From the NCBI GenBank assembly GCA_001570385.1, contig BBYL01000008.1, positions 310,001 to 374,000 of the forward strand: 64,000 bases of DNA, read 5' to 3'. Below the pieces are notes generated by a model, which saw only the letters and a list, made by a program, of their open reading frames with translations, was not told the DNA's origin and did no database searches. Shown here one piece after another: positions 33,141 to 40,909 of this stretch. The stretch is from Microtetraspora glauca. GTDB taxonomy: Bacteria > Actinomycetota > Actinomycetes > Streptosporangiales > Streptosporangiaceae. Position 1 is the stretch's first letter, and every line of letters begins with the position of its first letter. A program made the position numbers and the translations under genes.

Positions 33141-33228
33141 TCCGGCGACGCGAGCATGCCCGACCAGGTCCCCGGCCAAGGCGCCGGATTACCTCGCGCG
33201 TCGCGTGACTCGCTAGCCTGGCAGCGCA

Positions 33229-34380
33229 ATGAACCGTTTGACGACGTCGAGGGGTGACTTCGACCTCGCCCGCTTCCCCGAGGATCCCCGCGACCCGTTT
33301 CGCGCCTGGGACGCCGCGGACGAGTACCTGCTGCGGCACCTCGACGGGATCGACGGCGAGCGGCCGACCGATCTGTCAGGCCGCGTGGTGGTGCTGGGCG
33401 ACCGGTGGGGCGCTCTGGTCACCGCGATCGCCGATCACCGTCCCGTTCAGATCACCGACTCCTTCCTCGCCAGGGAAGCGACCCGGGCGAACCTGACACG
33501 CAACGGCGTCGACGCGGACCCGACGCGACTCCTGACGACACGGGACACTCCCCCGGACCGGATCGACGTGCTGCTGATCCGGGTCCCCAAGAGCCTCGCA
33601 CTCCTGGAGGACCAACTGCACCGCCTCGCACCCCACGTGCACGCGGACACCGTCGTCGTCGGCGCGGGAATGGTCACCGAGATCCACACCTCGACCCTCA
33701 GGCTGTTCGAACAGATCCTCGGGCCGACCAGGACGTCACTGGCGGCGAAGAAGGCCCGGCTCATCTTCTGCTCCCCGGATCCTCGGCTCACCCCGGGCGC
33801 CAACCCGTGGCCCCGACGCTACGCGCTCCCGGAGGGCGTCGGAGCGGCCTCGGGCCTGACCGTCACCAACCACGCCGGCATCTTCTGCGCCGACCGCCTC
33901 GACATCGGCACCCGCTTCTTCCTGCGGAACCTTCCTCACCGCCGTGGCCGTGAGCGCGTCGTGGACCTGGGCTGCGGCAACGGGGTGGTCGGGATGGCCA
34001 TGGCGTTGGAGAACAGCGAAGCCGAGGTGCTCTTCATCGACGAGTCCTACCAGGCGCTGGCTTCCGCGGAGGCCACGTGCTCGACGAACGTCGACTCTCC
34101 GGTGGAGTTCCTGGCGGCCGACGGCATGTCGGGCGTGCCGGCCGGGACGGTGGACCTGGTGATGAACAATCCGCCGTTCCACACCCACCGGGCGACGACC
34201 GACGCGACGGCCTGGCGCATGTTCCACGGTTCGCGGGCCGCGCTCCGCCGGGGCGGGGAACTGTGGGTGGTCGGCAACCGGCACCTCGGTTACCACGTGA
34301 AACTACGCCGGCTTTTCGGCAACTGCGAGGTCGTCGCCAGCGACCCGAAGTTCGTCGTGTTGCGGGCCGTCAAGCGCTGA
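33229..34380 (+). CDS. RlmG/RsmC-type rRNA (guanine-N2) methyltransferase
   Basis: A 383-aa protein with two methyltransferase-like domains. The N-terminal one is degenerate. The C-terminal one has motif I VVDLGCGNGVVGMA, the acidic EVLFIDESYQALASAE and the catalytic NNPPFH that is diagnostic of N2-guanine rRNA methyltransferases (RsmC/RlmG). Between the domains is GVGAASGLTVTNHAGIFCAD, typical of the family. RlmG modifies 23S rRNA and RsmC 16S rRNA; the layout is closest to RlmG. The start is ATG at 33229. It is a single-gene unit. Confidence 0.85.
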   Translation: MNRLTTSRGDFDLARFPEDPRDPFRAWDAADEYLLRHLDGIDGERPTDLSGRVVVLGDRWGALVTAIADHRPVQITDSFLAREATRANLTRNGVDADPTRLLTTRDTPPDRIDVLLIRVPKSLALLEDQLHRLAPHVHADTVVVGAGMVTEIHTSTLRLFEQILGPTRTSLAAKKARLIFCSPDPRLTPGANPWPRRYALPEGVGAASGLTVTNHAGIFCADRLDIGTRFFLRNLPHRRGRERVVDLGCGNGVVGMAMALENSEAEVLFIDESYQALASAEATCSTNVDSPVEFLAADGMSGVPAGTVDLVMNNPPFHTHRATTDATAWRMFHGSRAALRRGGELWVVGNRHLGYHVKLRRLFGNCEVVASDPKFVVLRAVKR

Positions 34381-34406
34381 CCGATGATCGGTGATGGGCC
34401 GGCCCC

Positions 34407-34424
34407 ATCAACCGTTCGGTTGAT
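34407..34424. promoter_or_regulatory. Perfect 18-bp palindrome before ABC/two-component module 1
   Basis: ATCAACCGTTCGGTTGAT is fully self-complementary apart from the central TT. It ends 35 bases before the ABC ATPase ATG. The outer ATC and inner ACCG/CGGT are shared with the palindrome before module 2 (43772-43789). Confidence 0.7.
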
Positions 34425-34458
34425 TTCGGAAGCGCCGCCCGCCGGTGATTCTCAGGAC

Positions 34459-35175
34459 ATGACAGTCATCGAGATCGAGGGCCTACGCAAAAGCTACAAG
34501 TCCGGCAGAGTGCTGGACAGTGTCTCCCTGAAGGTGGAGCACGGCGAGATCTTCGGAATCGCCGGCCCCAACGGCGCGGGGAAGACCACGGTCGTGGAGT
34601 GCGCGTCGGGGTTGCGGCGGCGGGACGGCGGCACGCTGCGGGTGCTGGGGCTGGACCCGCAGAGCGACCGGCGCGAGCTGGCGCAGCGCATCGGTGTCCA
34701 GCTGCAGGAGGCAGCCCTGCCCGACGCGATCAAAGTCGGTGAGGCGTTACGGATGTACGCCTCCTTCTACGACGCGCCCGCCGACTGGCGGGAGCTCATG
34801 GACGAGTGGGGCCTGGCGGACAAGAAGCGCGCCGGCTTCGCGAGCCTGTCCGGCGGCTGGAAGCAGCGGCTGTTCGTCGCGCTGGCCCTGGTCGGCAACC
34901 CGGAGGTCGTCTTCCTCGACGAGCTCACCACGGGCCTGGACCCCTCCGCCCGCCGTATGACCTGGGGTCTGATCCGCAACATGCGCGAGCGCGGGGTCAC
35001 CGTCGTGCTGGTCACCCATTTCATGGACGAGGCCGAGGCGCTGTGCGACCGCATCGCGATCATCGACCGGGGCCGCGTCATCGCCGAGGGCAGCCCGCGC
35101 GAGCTGATCACAAAGGGGCGATCCGATTCGCTGGAGGACGCGTACTTCGCGCTGACCGGAAGGGAAACGGCATGA
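34459..35175 (+). CDS. ABC transporter ATP-binding protein (DrrA-like), module 1
   Basis: A 238-aa ABC ATPase. Walker A is GPNGAGKTT, the Q-loop region is GVQLQEAALPDA, the signature is SLSGGWKQRLFVALAL (W replaces the usual Q) and Walker B is VVFLDELTTGLDP. The H-loop is VLVTHFMDEAEALC. The set is typical of DrrA/CcmA-type exporters of drugs or peptides. The ATG at 34459 is chosen by comparison with the paralogue in module 2. Its stop overlaps the permease start by four bases. Confidence 0.92.
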   Translation: MTVIEIEGLRKSYKSGRVLDSVSLKVEHGEIFGIAGPNGAGKTTVVECASGLRRRDGGTLRVLGLDPQSDRRELAQRIGVQLQEAALPDAIKVGEALRMYASFYDAPADWRELMDEWGLADKKRAGFASLSGGWKQRLFVALALVGNPEVVFLDELTTGLDPSARRMTWGLIRNMRERGVTVVLVTHFMDEAEALCDRIAIIDRGRVIAEGSPRELITKGRSDSLEDAYFALTGRETA

Positions 35176-35894
35176 AAGGCATCACGAACGTCACCGCGGT
35201 CGAGCTCAAACTGATCATGCGTGATCCGATGTCGGCCTTCTTCGCGCTGGCCTTCCCGGCGATCATGCTGTGGGTCAAGATGCGCAGCGGCAAACCCCTG
35301 CCGGGCGGGCTGCCGGCCGTCGACGCCACCGTGCCGATGCTGAGCGTCTTCGTCATCGGTCTGGCCGCGCTGGTCATCCTCCCCGCCACTCTGGCCGGGT
35401 ACAGAGAACGCCGGGTGCTGAAGCGGCTGCGCGCCACTCCCGCCTCGCCCACCATGCTGTTCAGCGCCCAGTGGGCCGCCCACATGCTGCTGGCCGCGCT
35501 CGGAACGATGCTGTTGATCGTCATCGGCCTGGCCGCCTACGGTCTCACGGCACCCGCGAACGCGGGGAACGTTCTCCTGGCGTGGATCCTCAGCGCGCTG
35601 AGCCTCAGCTCCATCGGCCTCCTCGTCGGCGCGCTCGTCCCCAGCGGCCGCGCCGCGACGGTGATCGGGCTGAGCCTCTTCTTTCCGATGGGCTTCCTCT
35701 CCGGCGCCATCATCCCCCGCGAGACCATGTCCGGCTCGATGCGCGCCATCGGCGACCTGACCCCTATGGCCCCCGCGGTCCAGGCGATCCGCGACGGCTG
35801 GGCCGGCGACGCGATGTCCCCGATTACCCTGGGCGTCATGGTCGCGATATCCATCGTCGCCGGCGGCGTCGCCCTCAGGGCGTTCCGGTGGTAG
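35172..35894 (+). CDS. ABC-2 type permease, module 1
   Basis: A 240-aa membrane protein with six helices of the ABC-2 (DrrB-like) family. YRERRVLKRLRATPASPTML is the conserved cytoplasmic loop, and FFPMGFLSGAIIPRETMSGS with LTPMAPAVQAIRDGW lies near the C-terminus. It forms the exporter with the ATPase encoded just upstream (ATGA overlap). The gene order ATPase, permease, kinase, regulator is repeated in the module at 40268-43692. Confidence 0.9.
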   Translation: MKGITNVTAVELKLIMRDPMSAFFALAFPAIMLWVKMRSGKPLPGGLPAVDATVPMLSVFVIGLAALVILPATLAGYRERRVLKRLRATPASPTMLFSAQWAAHMLLAALGTMLLIVIGLAAYGLTAPANAGNVLLAWILSALSLSSIGLLVGALVPSGRAATVIGLSLFFPMGFLSGAIIPRETMSGSMRAIGDLTPMAPAVQAIRDGWAGDAMSPITLGVMVAISIVAGGVALRAFRW

Positions 35895-37138
35895 CCACCG
35901 GCGACCCCGCCGCCTCGCGCTGGGATCGTGCCTGGCCCGTCCTGCTGTACCTCTTCATCCTGATCCCGACGGTCTTCGCGCTGCTGCGGGACTGGAGGCC
36001 GGAGGCGCTGGCCCTGGCGTCACTCGTCGGAGCCTGGCACTGGTTCATGGTCACGTCGCGCCCCGGCCGGATCGAGAGGCCGGTGGCGCTGATCACCTAC
36101 TTCATCGTGATGCTCGCCGTCATCGGGGCACTGATCAGAATCGACACGCTGTTCACCGTGACGGCCCTGGCGATGTTCATCCAGTCCTTCACCCTGATTC
36201 CCGGGTGGTGGGCGTACGGAGGGGTGGCCGCGACGGCCGGTGTGCTGGTCGTCGCCCGGCCCGAGCAAGGGCGGACCCCGAGCCAGATGCTCTTCTCCTT
36301 CCTCGTCGCGCTGCTGGTCGCCTCGGCGATCGGCCTGGTCAGCCACGCCATCCGCGATCAGAACGAGAATCGCAAGGTGATGATCGCGCAGTTGCGGGAG
36401 GCAGGCGCCAAGCTGGCCGAGCTCGCGGAGGAGAACGCGCACCTGCAGGCCCAGCTTCTCACCAGCGCCCGCGAGGCCGGCGTCCTCGGGGAACGGCAGC
36501 GGATGGCCAGGGAGATCCACGACACCATCGCGCAGGGTCTGACCGCCATCTGCACCCAGCTCGAAGCCGCCGACAACACGATCGACGACATCCCCGCCAC
36601 TCGCTCCCGCCTGAACACGGTGCGCACCCTGGCCAGAGAAAGCCTGAACGAAGCCCGGCGATCGGTTCAGGCGTTGCGTCCGGCGCCGCTGGACGAGGCC
36701 CAGCTCGCCACCGCCCTCCACGACATCGCCGGAAAATGGTCGCAGACCACCGGCGTACCCGCCTCTGTGTCCGTCACCGGCGACCCTCGGCCCCTGCACG
36801 CGGAGGTGGAGATCACCCTGCTGCGGGTGGCGCAGGAGGCGCTGGCCAACATCGGCAAGCACGCCGCGGCCACCAGGGCCGGACTCACTCTGTCGTACAT
36901 GGAGGACGTCGTGGCGCTGGACGTACGTGACGACGGCGCCGGCTTCACTGAGGCGACGAGCTCCTCGAGCGAGGGCGGCTTCGGACTCATCGCGATGCGT
37001 CAGCGCGTCACCCGGCTGGCCGGCGACTTCGCGATCGAGACGGCCCCCGGCCAGGGAACGGGGATCTCCGCCACCATCCCAGCCATCCCGGCCGCCTCGG
37101 ATCCGGGATCGTCTAACCGCTCCGGAAACGCGATGTGA
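35888..37138 (+). CDS. DesK/NarX-like sensor histidine kinase, module 1
   Basis: A 416-aa sensor kinase. About five membrane helices fill residues 15-155, then a coiled coil (QLREAGAKLAELAEENAHLQ), then the HisKA_3 phosphoacceptor with H211 in QRMAREIHDTIAQGLTAI and an HATPase domain (EALANIGKHAAATRAGL, then DVRDDGAGF). There is no extracellular sensor domain, so it probably senses within the membrane or through the transporter. The GTG at 35888 overlaps the permease stop by seven bases; upstream frame is out of the permease's own coding and is not used. Confidence 0.88.
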   Translation: MVATGDPAASRWDRAWPVLLYLFILIPTVFALLRDWRPEALALASLVGAWHWFMVTSRPGRIERPVALITYFIVMLAVIGALIRIDTLFTVTALAMFIQSFTLIPGWWAYGGVAATAGVLVVARPEQGRTPSQMLFSFLVALLVASAIGLVSHAIRDQNENRKVMIAQLREAGAKLAELAEENAHLQAQLLTSAREAGVLGERQRMAREIHDTIAQGLTAICTQLEAADNTIDDIPATRSRLNTVRTLARESLNEARRSVQALRPAPLDEAQLATALHDIAGKWSQTTGVPASVSVTGDPRPLHAEVEITLLRVAQEALANIGKHAAATRAGLTLSYMEDVVALDVRDDGAGFTEATSSSSEGGFGLIAMRQRVTRLAGDFAIETAPGQGTGISATIPAIPAASDPGSSNRSGNAM

Positions 37139-37141
37139 GAC

Positions 37142-37783
37142 ATGCCGATTCGTATGATCATCGTGGACGACCACCCGGTCGTCCGTGACGGGCTGCGCGG
37201 GATCTTCGCCGACGACGATGCCTTCGAGGTCGTCGGCGAGGCGGCCGACGGGCCGGAAGCGCTCGTCGTGGCCATGCGGACCGACCCCGACGTCGTGCTC
37301 ATGGACCTGCGGATGCCGAAGATGAGCGGGGCGGAGGTCATCCGCCGGCTGCGCGAGGCGATGCCCGGCATCCGCGTGCTGGTCCTGACCACCTTCGACG
37401 ACGACGCCGACGTCCTGCCCGCGATCGAGCAGGGTGCCACCGGCTACCTCCTCAAGGACACCCCGCGCGCCGACCTGCGCCGCGCCGTACAGGCGGCGGC
37501 CCGCGGTGAGACGGTGCTGTCCCCCTCCGTCGCCGGTGTGCTGACGCACCAGGCGCGCAGGCCGGAACGGCAGACGCTGCTGAGCCGCCGGGAACTCGAG
37601 GTGCTCGGGCTCATCGCCCGAGGCGCGACAAATCGTGAGATCGCCGCGAAGCTGTTCATCACCGAGGCGACGGTGAAGACGCACCTGCTGCACATCTTCG
37701 CCAAGCTCAAGGTGAATGATCGAGCGGCCGCGGTCGCGGCGGCATACGAGACCGGCCTGCTCAAGCCGGCCACCGACACCTGA
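37142..37783 (+). CDS. NarL/FixJ-type response regulator, module 1
   Basis: A 213-aa response regulator. The receiver has the acidic pair VDDHP, phospho-acceptor D55 in VVLMDLRMPK and the T/K residues in VLTTFDDDAD and GYLLKD. The C-terminal LuxR-type HTH is LSRRELEVLGLIARGATNRE followed by FITEATVKTHLLHIFAKLKV. It starts 3 bases after the kinase gene. It is a close paralogue of the regulator at 40268-40909 and has the same length. The palindrome at 34407-34424 is its likely target. Confidence 0.92.
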   Translation: MPIRMIIVDDHPVVRDGLRGIFADDDAFEVVGEAADGPEALVVAMRTDPDVVLMDLRMPKMSGAEVIRRLREAMPGIRVLVLTTFDDDADVLPAIEQGATGYLLKDTPRADLRRAVQAAARGETVLSPSVAGVLTHQARRPERQTLLSRRELEVLGLIARGATNREIAAKLFITEATVKTHLLHIFAKLKVNDRAAAVAAAYETGLLKPATDT

Positions 37784-38184
37784 CAGGCGCGCCACGCGCG
37801 TCTCGCCGGGTGTAGATGACCAGAATGCTCAGCGGGATGACGCCCCACTCCTCCAGCAGCGGGGCGATCAGGGTGCCGGGGCTCGATAAGCGCCCCGGAA
37901 CTATCGAGCTCCGGGGACGCGCACCATTCGTTTCATTCGGGGCATGTCACCGGGCAGCCCTCATAGGTGACCGGGCCCGCGTTCAGGTGGCTTCGAAAAT
38001 GGAGCCGGCCGACCGCATGGCTCACCGGCCCTCAAAGAAATGGGTCCTTCCAGCAGCAGGTTCAGCGTCTCCTTCAGCGCGAACCACGGCAACGGGCCGA
38101 CTCACGGCCCGCAGTCGCGCGCCCGACACGAGGTAGAGCCGGGATGCCGGCCTGGAACCGGCGCCGGGTACACCCCGGTCCGCG
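37784..38184. other. 401-bp gap with a strong hairpin and possible decayed reading frames
   Basis: The gap separates module 1 from the convergent TPR gene. A 13-bp stem hairpin lies at 37876-37914. On the minus strand two short in-frame pieces look protein-like (GTLIAPLLEEWGVIPLSILV near 37805-37885 and WFALKETLNLLLEGP near 38040-38090), which may be leftovers of a membrane protein gene, but no start or continuous frame remains. Confidence 0.4.
37876..37914. terminator. Hairpin after response regulator of module 1
   Basis: CCGGGGCTCGATA (37876-37888) and TATCGAGCTCCGG (37902-37914) pair over 13 bp with one mismatch and a 13-base loop. It lies about 95 bases beyond the regulator stop. No T-tract follows, as is common for terminators in high-GC actinobacteria. 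Confidence 0.6.
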
Positions 38185-39888
38185 TCAGCCGGCCACGGCG
38201 CGACGGCAGCGGTCCAGCGCCGCGCGCAGGTCGCGTCGCAGCGCCCGGTCCAGGCCGGGCTGGGCGAGCGCGTGGGCGAAGTCGCGGGCGGCCTCGTCCC
38301 ACCGCTCCAGCCGCATCAGCGCCGTACCCCGGTTGTAGCGGGGCACCGGCGCCGCCGACAGCTCCACCGCCCGGTCCAGGTCGGCCACGGCGGCGGTCAC
38401 GTCACCGCGTTCGAATCGCACGGCGGCCCGGTTCGTCCATGCCTCGACCAGTTCCGGATCCCGGGCCAGAGCCCAGGTGAGCAGGTCGTCGGCCTCGGCC
38501 AGGCTGCCGTGCTCCGAGCGGATCAGCCCGAGGGTGCACAGCAGCGCGGGCTCCTGCGGGGCCAGCGCCAGCCCGGCCCGCGCACCCTCCTCGGCCGCGT
38601 CGAGCGCACCGCGCTCCACCTGCAGGTTGACCAAGGCGATCCGGGCGTCGAGGTGCCCGGAGTCGATGGCGAGTACGCGCTCCAGGTCGTCACGCGCCGA
38701 CTCCAGTCGGCCGCGCTCCTGCTGAAGCACGGCCCGGTTGTAGTACGCCTCGGGCGGGTGCGGTCCCAGCCTGATCGCGGTGCCATAGTCCTTGATCGCG
38801 GCCTGGGACCGACCCGCCGCACGGTGCAGGGCGGCCCGGTCCACGTAGTACTCACAGTTGCCGGGGTCGTGCGCGATCACGGTGTCGAGGTCGGCCAATG
38901 CCTGCGCCGGATCGCCCAGGGCCAGGTGCACCTGCGCCCGGTTGTGGCGCAACCGGGCCAGATCCTGCGGGCGCTCGCCGGGGGTGAGCACCGCCGTCAG
39001 CCGGGCCAGCCCGTCGTCGATCAGCCGCAGCGCGCGGGCGGGCTCACCCGCCTTGCTGTCCAGCAGCGCCAGCCCCTGCTCGTAGAAGACGGCGGACAGC
39101 ACCCGCTGCCGTGGGTCGTTCAGTCCGGCGGCGAGGTGGAGCGCCTGTTCCAGCCAGTGCCGCGCCCGCGCCGGGTTCTGGTCGGCTGCCGGCAGGTGCC
39201 TGGCGTACAGCATGGCGGTGGCGTACGCGGCCGACATATTGATCTTCGGGTCGTCAGTGGCGGCGCGCGCCTCGTGGTAGAGGTCGAGCGCCTCGGCGGC
39301 GCGGTCCAGCGCCGCCAGCGCGGTGGCCAGACCGGTGGTGAACGCCCACCAGTGCCGCAGGTCGCCCTCCGGGGTCACCGCGGCGCGTCCACGCCCGGCG
39401 ATGTGGGCCGCGTGGTGGTAGAAGCCGCGGGCCAGGCTGTCGCCCAGGGCCGTGCGCATCGCCTCCGGCGTCTGGTCGGCCGCTATCGGCTTGCGGGCGC
39501 CGCCGTCGCGCAGGTCCAGACGCACCGGGGACGACCCGATCCGGCGGACCAGCACGTCCAGCAGCTCGCGGGTGGTCTCGTCGGCGTCGGCGACGTGGTC
39601 GAACCGGACCGTGACCGGATGCCGGAGCGTGCCCGCCCAGGCCGCCACGAACTCCGCCGCGCCGTAGGCCAGGCAGGCGGTGCGCCGGGCGGGATGGAAC
39701 CGGATCGGCTCCTCCTCGGCGGCCGGTCGCGCCGCGTGGTCGAGCCAGGGTGCGATGGCGTGCAGCTCAACCTTGTGGCGGGACGCAAGGCGCGGACGGT
39801 CGGCGGCGATCCGGCCGAGGAAGGCCCCGACCCCGGCGTACGGCCCGTGGTCGCGGTGGCAGTCGTAGCCCTCCGGTTCACCGGTCAC
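38185..39888 (-). CDS. TPR-repeat protein encoded behind a tiny peptide gene
   Basis: A 567-aa soluble protein. From about residue 185 to the end it consists of TPR-like helix pairs, for example ALDLYHEARAATDD, then HLALGDPAQALADLDTVIAH and YYNRAVLQQERGRLESARDD. The first 130 residues are different: VRFDHVADADETTRELLDVL then VRRIGSSP resembles the Walker B region of STAND/LuxR-type ATPases (compare VVVEDAHWADEATLDWL in the regulator at 55391-57976), but no P-loop or HTH is present. It may be a degenerate descendant of such a protein that binds the 27-aa peptide encoded 56 bases upstream, or helps mature it. The start is GTG at 39888. Confidence 0.75.
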   Translation of the reverse strand: MTGEPEGYDCHRDHGPYAGVGAFLGRIAADRPRLASRHKVELHAIAPWLDHAARPAAEEEPIRFHPARRTACLAYGAAEFVAAWAGTLRHPVTVRFDHVADADETTRELLDVLVRRIGSSPVRLDLRDGGARKPIAADQTPEAMRTALGDSLARGFYHHAAHIAGRGRAAVTPEGDLRHWWAFTTGLATALAALDRAAEALDLYHEARAATDDPKINMSAAYATAMLYARHLPAADQNPARARHWLEQALHLAAGLNDPRQRVLSAVFYEQGLALLDSKAGEPARALRLIDDGLARLTAVLTPGERPQDLARLRHNRAQVHLALGDPAQALADLDTVIAHDPGNCEYYVDRAALHRAAGRSQAAIKDYGTAIRLGPHPPEAYYNRAVLQQERGRLESARDDLERVLAIDSGHLDARIALVNLQVERGALDAAEEGARAGLALAPQEPALLCTLGLIRSEHGSLAEADDLLTWALARDPELVEAWTNRAAVRFERGDVTAAVADLDRAVELSAAPVPRYNRGTALMRLERWDEAARDFAHALAQPGLDRALRRDLRAALDRCRRAVAG

Positions 39889-39909
39889 GGCTGGGCCGAC
39901 CGCCGCAGG

Positions 39910-39933
39910 GGCGGGCGCCCGGGAGCGCCCGCC
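39910..39933 (-). terminator. Perfect 9-bp GC hairpin between peptide and TPR genes
   Basis: GGCGGGCGC (39910-39918) and GCGCCCGCC (39925-39933) pair perfectly around a six-base loop. It fills most of the 55-bp gap between the peptide stop (39944) and the TPR start (39888). This is the layout expected for an attenuator that makes the peptide transcript more abundant than the downstream gene. Confidence 0.8.
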
Positions 39934-39943
39934 GTGCCGGCAA

Positions 39944-40027
39944 CTACCAGCACCACTCGATCCAGAGCCGGCGGGCGCCGGACAGCAGGCGCAGCGTGCT
40001 CTTGCGGCGGATGGTCATCTTCCTCAT
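39944..40027 (-). CDS. 27-aa Trp-rich peptide (possible RiPP precursor or signal peptide)
   Basis: The ATG at 40027 follows a textbook ribosome binding site GGAGGTG five bases upstream, unusually strong for this window. The 27-residue product is basic at the N-terminus (MRKMTIRRKSTLRLLSGARR) and ends in LWIEWCW before a TAG. Three Trp and one Cys in the last seven residues are striking and look like a modified core or a hydrophobic signal. It is too short to be a normal protein. It has no P450, radical SAM or lanthionine enzyme beside it; the only cotranscribed gene is the TPR protein. I do not recognise a described family. Confidence 0.7.
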   Translation of the reverse strand: MRKMTIRRKSTLRLLSGARRLWIEWCW

Positions 40028-40037
40028 GGACACCTCC

Positions 40038-40167
40038 GTGTGATCCACTTCAGGACTGGCCAGAGCATAATCCGGCTTAACCGAAATATGTAGACATCTC
40101 GCGATCACACTGGCGTGATCAGGCCATGGTCGGCCTGGGCAGGATGCGGCGAACAGGGCGATCACAC
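40038..40167. promoter_or_regulatory. Promoter region of the peptide gene with repeated GATCACAC motifs
   Basis: GTGTGATC (40038-40045), GATCACAC (40103-40110) followed by GTGATC (40115-40120), and GATCACAC (40160-40167) form a set of direct and inverted copies. GATCAC-N6-GTGATC at 40103-40120 is a perfect inverted repeat. On the minus strand an AT-rich stretch with TACATATTT and GGATTATGCT lies between and probably holds the promoter. Confidence 0.5.
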
Positions 40168-40267
40168 TGACGGGCTGCCGCCACCAGGGGCCGGGGATCG
40201 GCCACGCGGTCCTCCGTGTGGGCTTTGTGGCCGACGTCGCCGTCAGCGTTGCCTGCGCCCGTCCCGG

Positions 40268-40909
40268 TCAGCCGTTGTCGAGAGTGAGCAGGCCGCGTCG
40301 GAAGGCGACGGCGACAGCGGCCGCCCGGTCGTTGACGCCGAGTTTGGCGTAGATGTGCAGCACGTGGCTCTTCACCGTGGCCTCACTGATGAACAGGCGC
40401 GCGGCGGCTTCGCGGTTGGTGGCGCCCTCGGCGATGAGGTGGAGAATCTCCAGTTCCCGGGCGCTCAGTGGGTCGGCGGGCGCGCGGACCTGGCCGAGCA
40501 GGCGGGTTGCAACCGACGGGGACAGCACGGCTTCGCCCCGCGCCGCCGTACGAACGGCACGGACGAGCTCGTCCCGGCCGGTGTCCTTGAGGAGATAGCC
40601 GGTGGCCCCGGCCTCGATGGCGGGCAGGACGTCCCTGTCGGTGTCGTACGTGGTGAGGATGAGGACGCGGGCCGCGATGCCCAGCCTGGCGAGTTCTTTG
40701 ATGGCCGAGACACCGTCCATCCTGGGCATGCGGAGGTCCATGAGGATCACGTCGGGGCTCAGCGCCCGCGCGAGTTCGACGGTCTGGGCGCCGTCTCCGG
40801 CCTCGCCGAGCACCTCGAAGTCCGGGTCGCCGACGAACATGCCGCGGATGCCGTCCCGGACGATGGGATGGTCGTCGGCGATGAGCAGCCGGATCGGGGT
40901 CTCAGCCAC
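40268..40909 (-). CDS. NarL/FixJ-type response regulator, module 2
   Basis: A 213-aa response regulator, the close paralogue of the one at 37142-37783. The receiver has IADDHPIVRDGIRGMF, D58 in VILMDLRMPR, VLILTTYDTDRDVLPAIEAG and GYLLKD; the HTH is LSARELEILHLIAEGATNRE then FISEATVKSHVLHIYAKLGV. The GTG at 40909 is chosen because it gives the same length as the paralogue; it overlaps the kinase stop by eight bases. The recognition helices of the two regulators are nearly the same, fitting the shared palindrome type at both module promoters. Confidence 0.92.
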   Translation of the reverse strand: MAETPIRLLIADDHPIVRDGIRGMFVGDPDFEVLGEAGDGAQTVELARALSPDVILMDLRMPRMDGVSAIKELARLGIAARVLILTTYDTDRDVLPAIEAGATGYLLKDTGRDELVRAVRTAARGEAVLSPSVATRLLGQVRAPADPLSARELEILHLIAEGATNREAAARLFISEATVKSHVLHIYAKLGVNDRAAAVAVAFRRGLLTLDNG

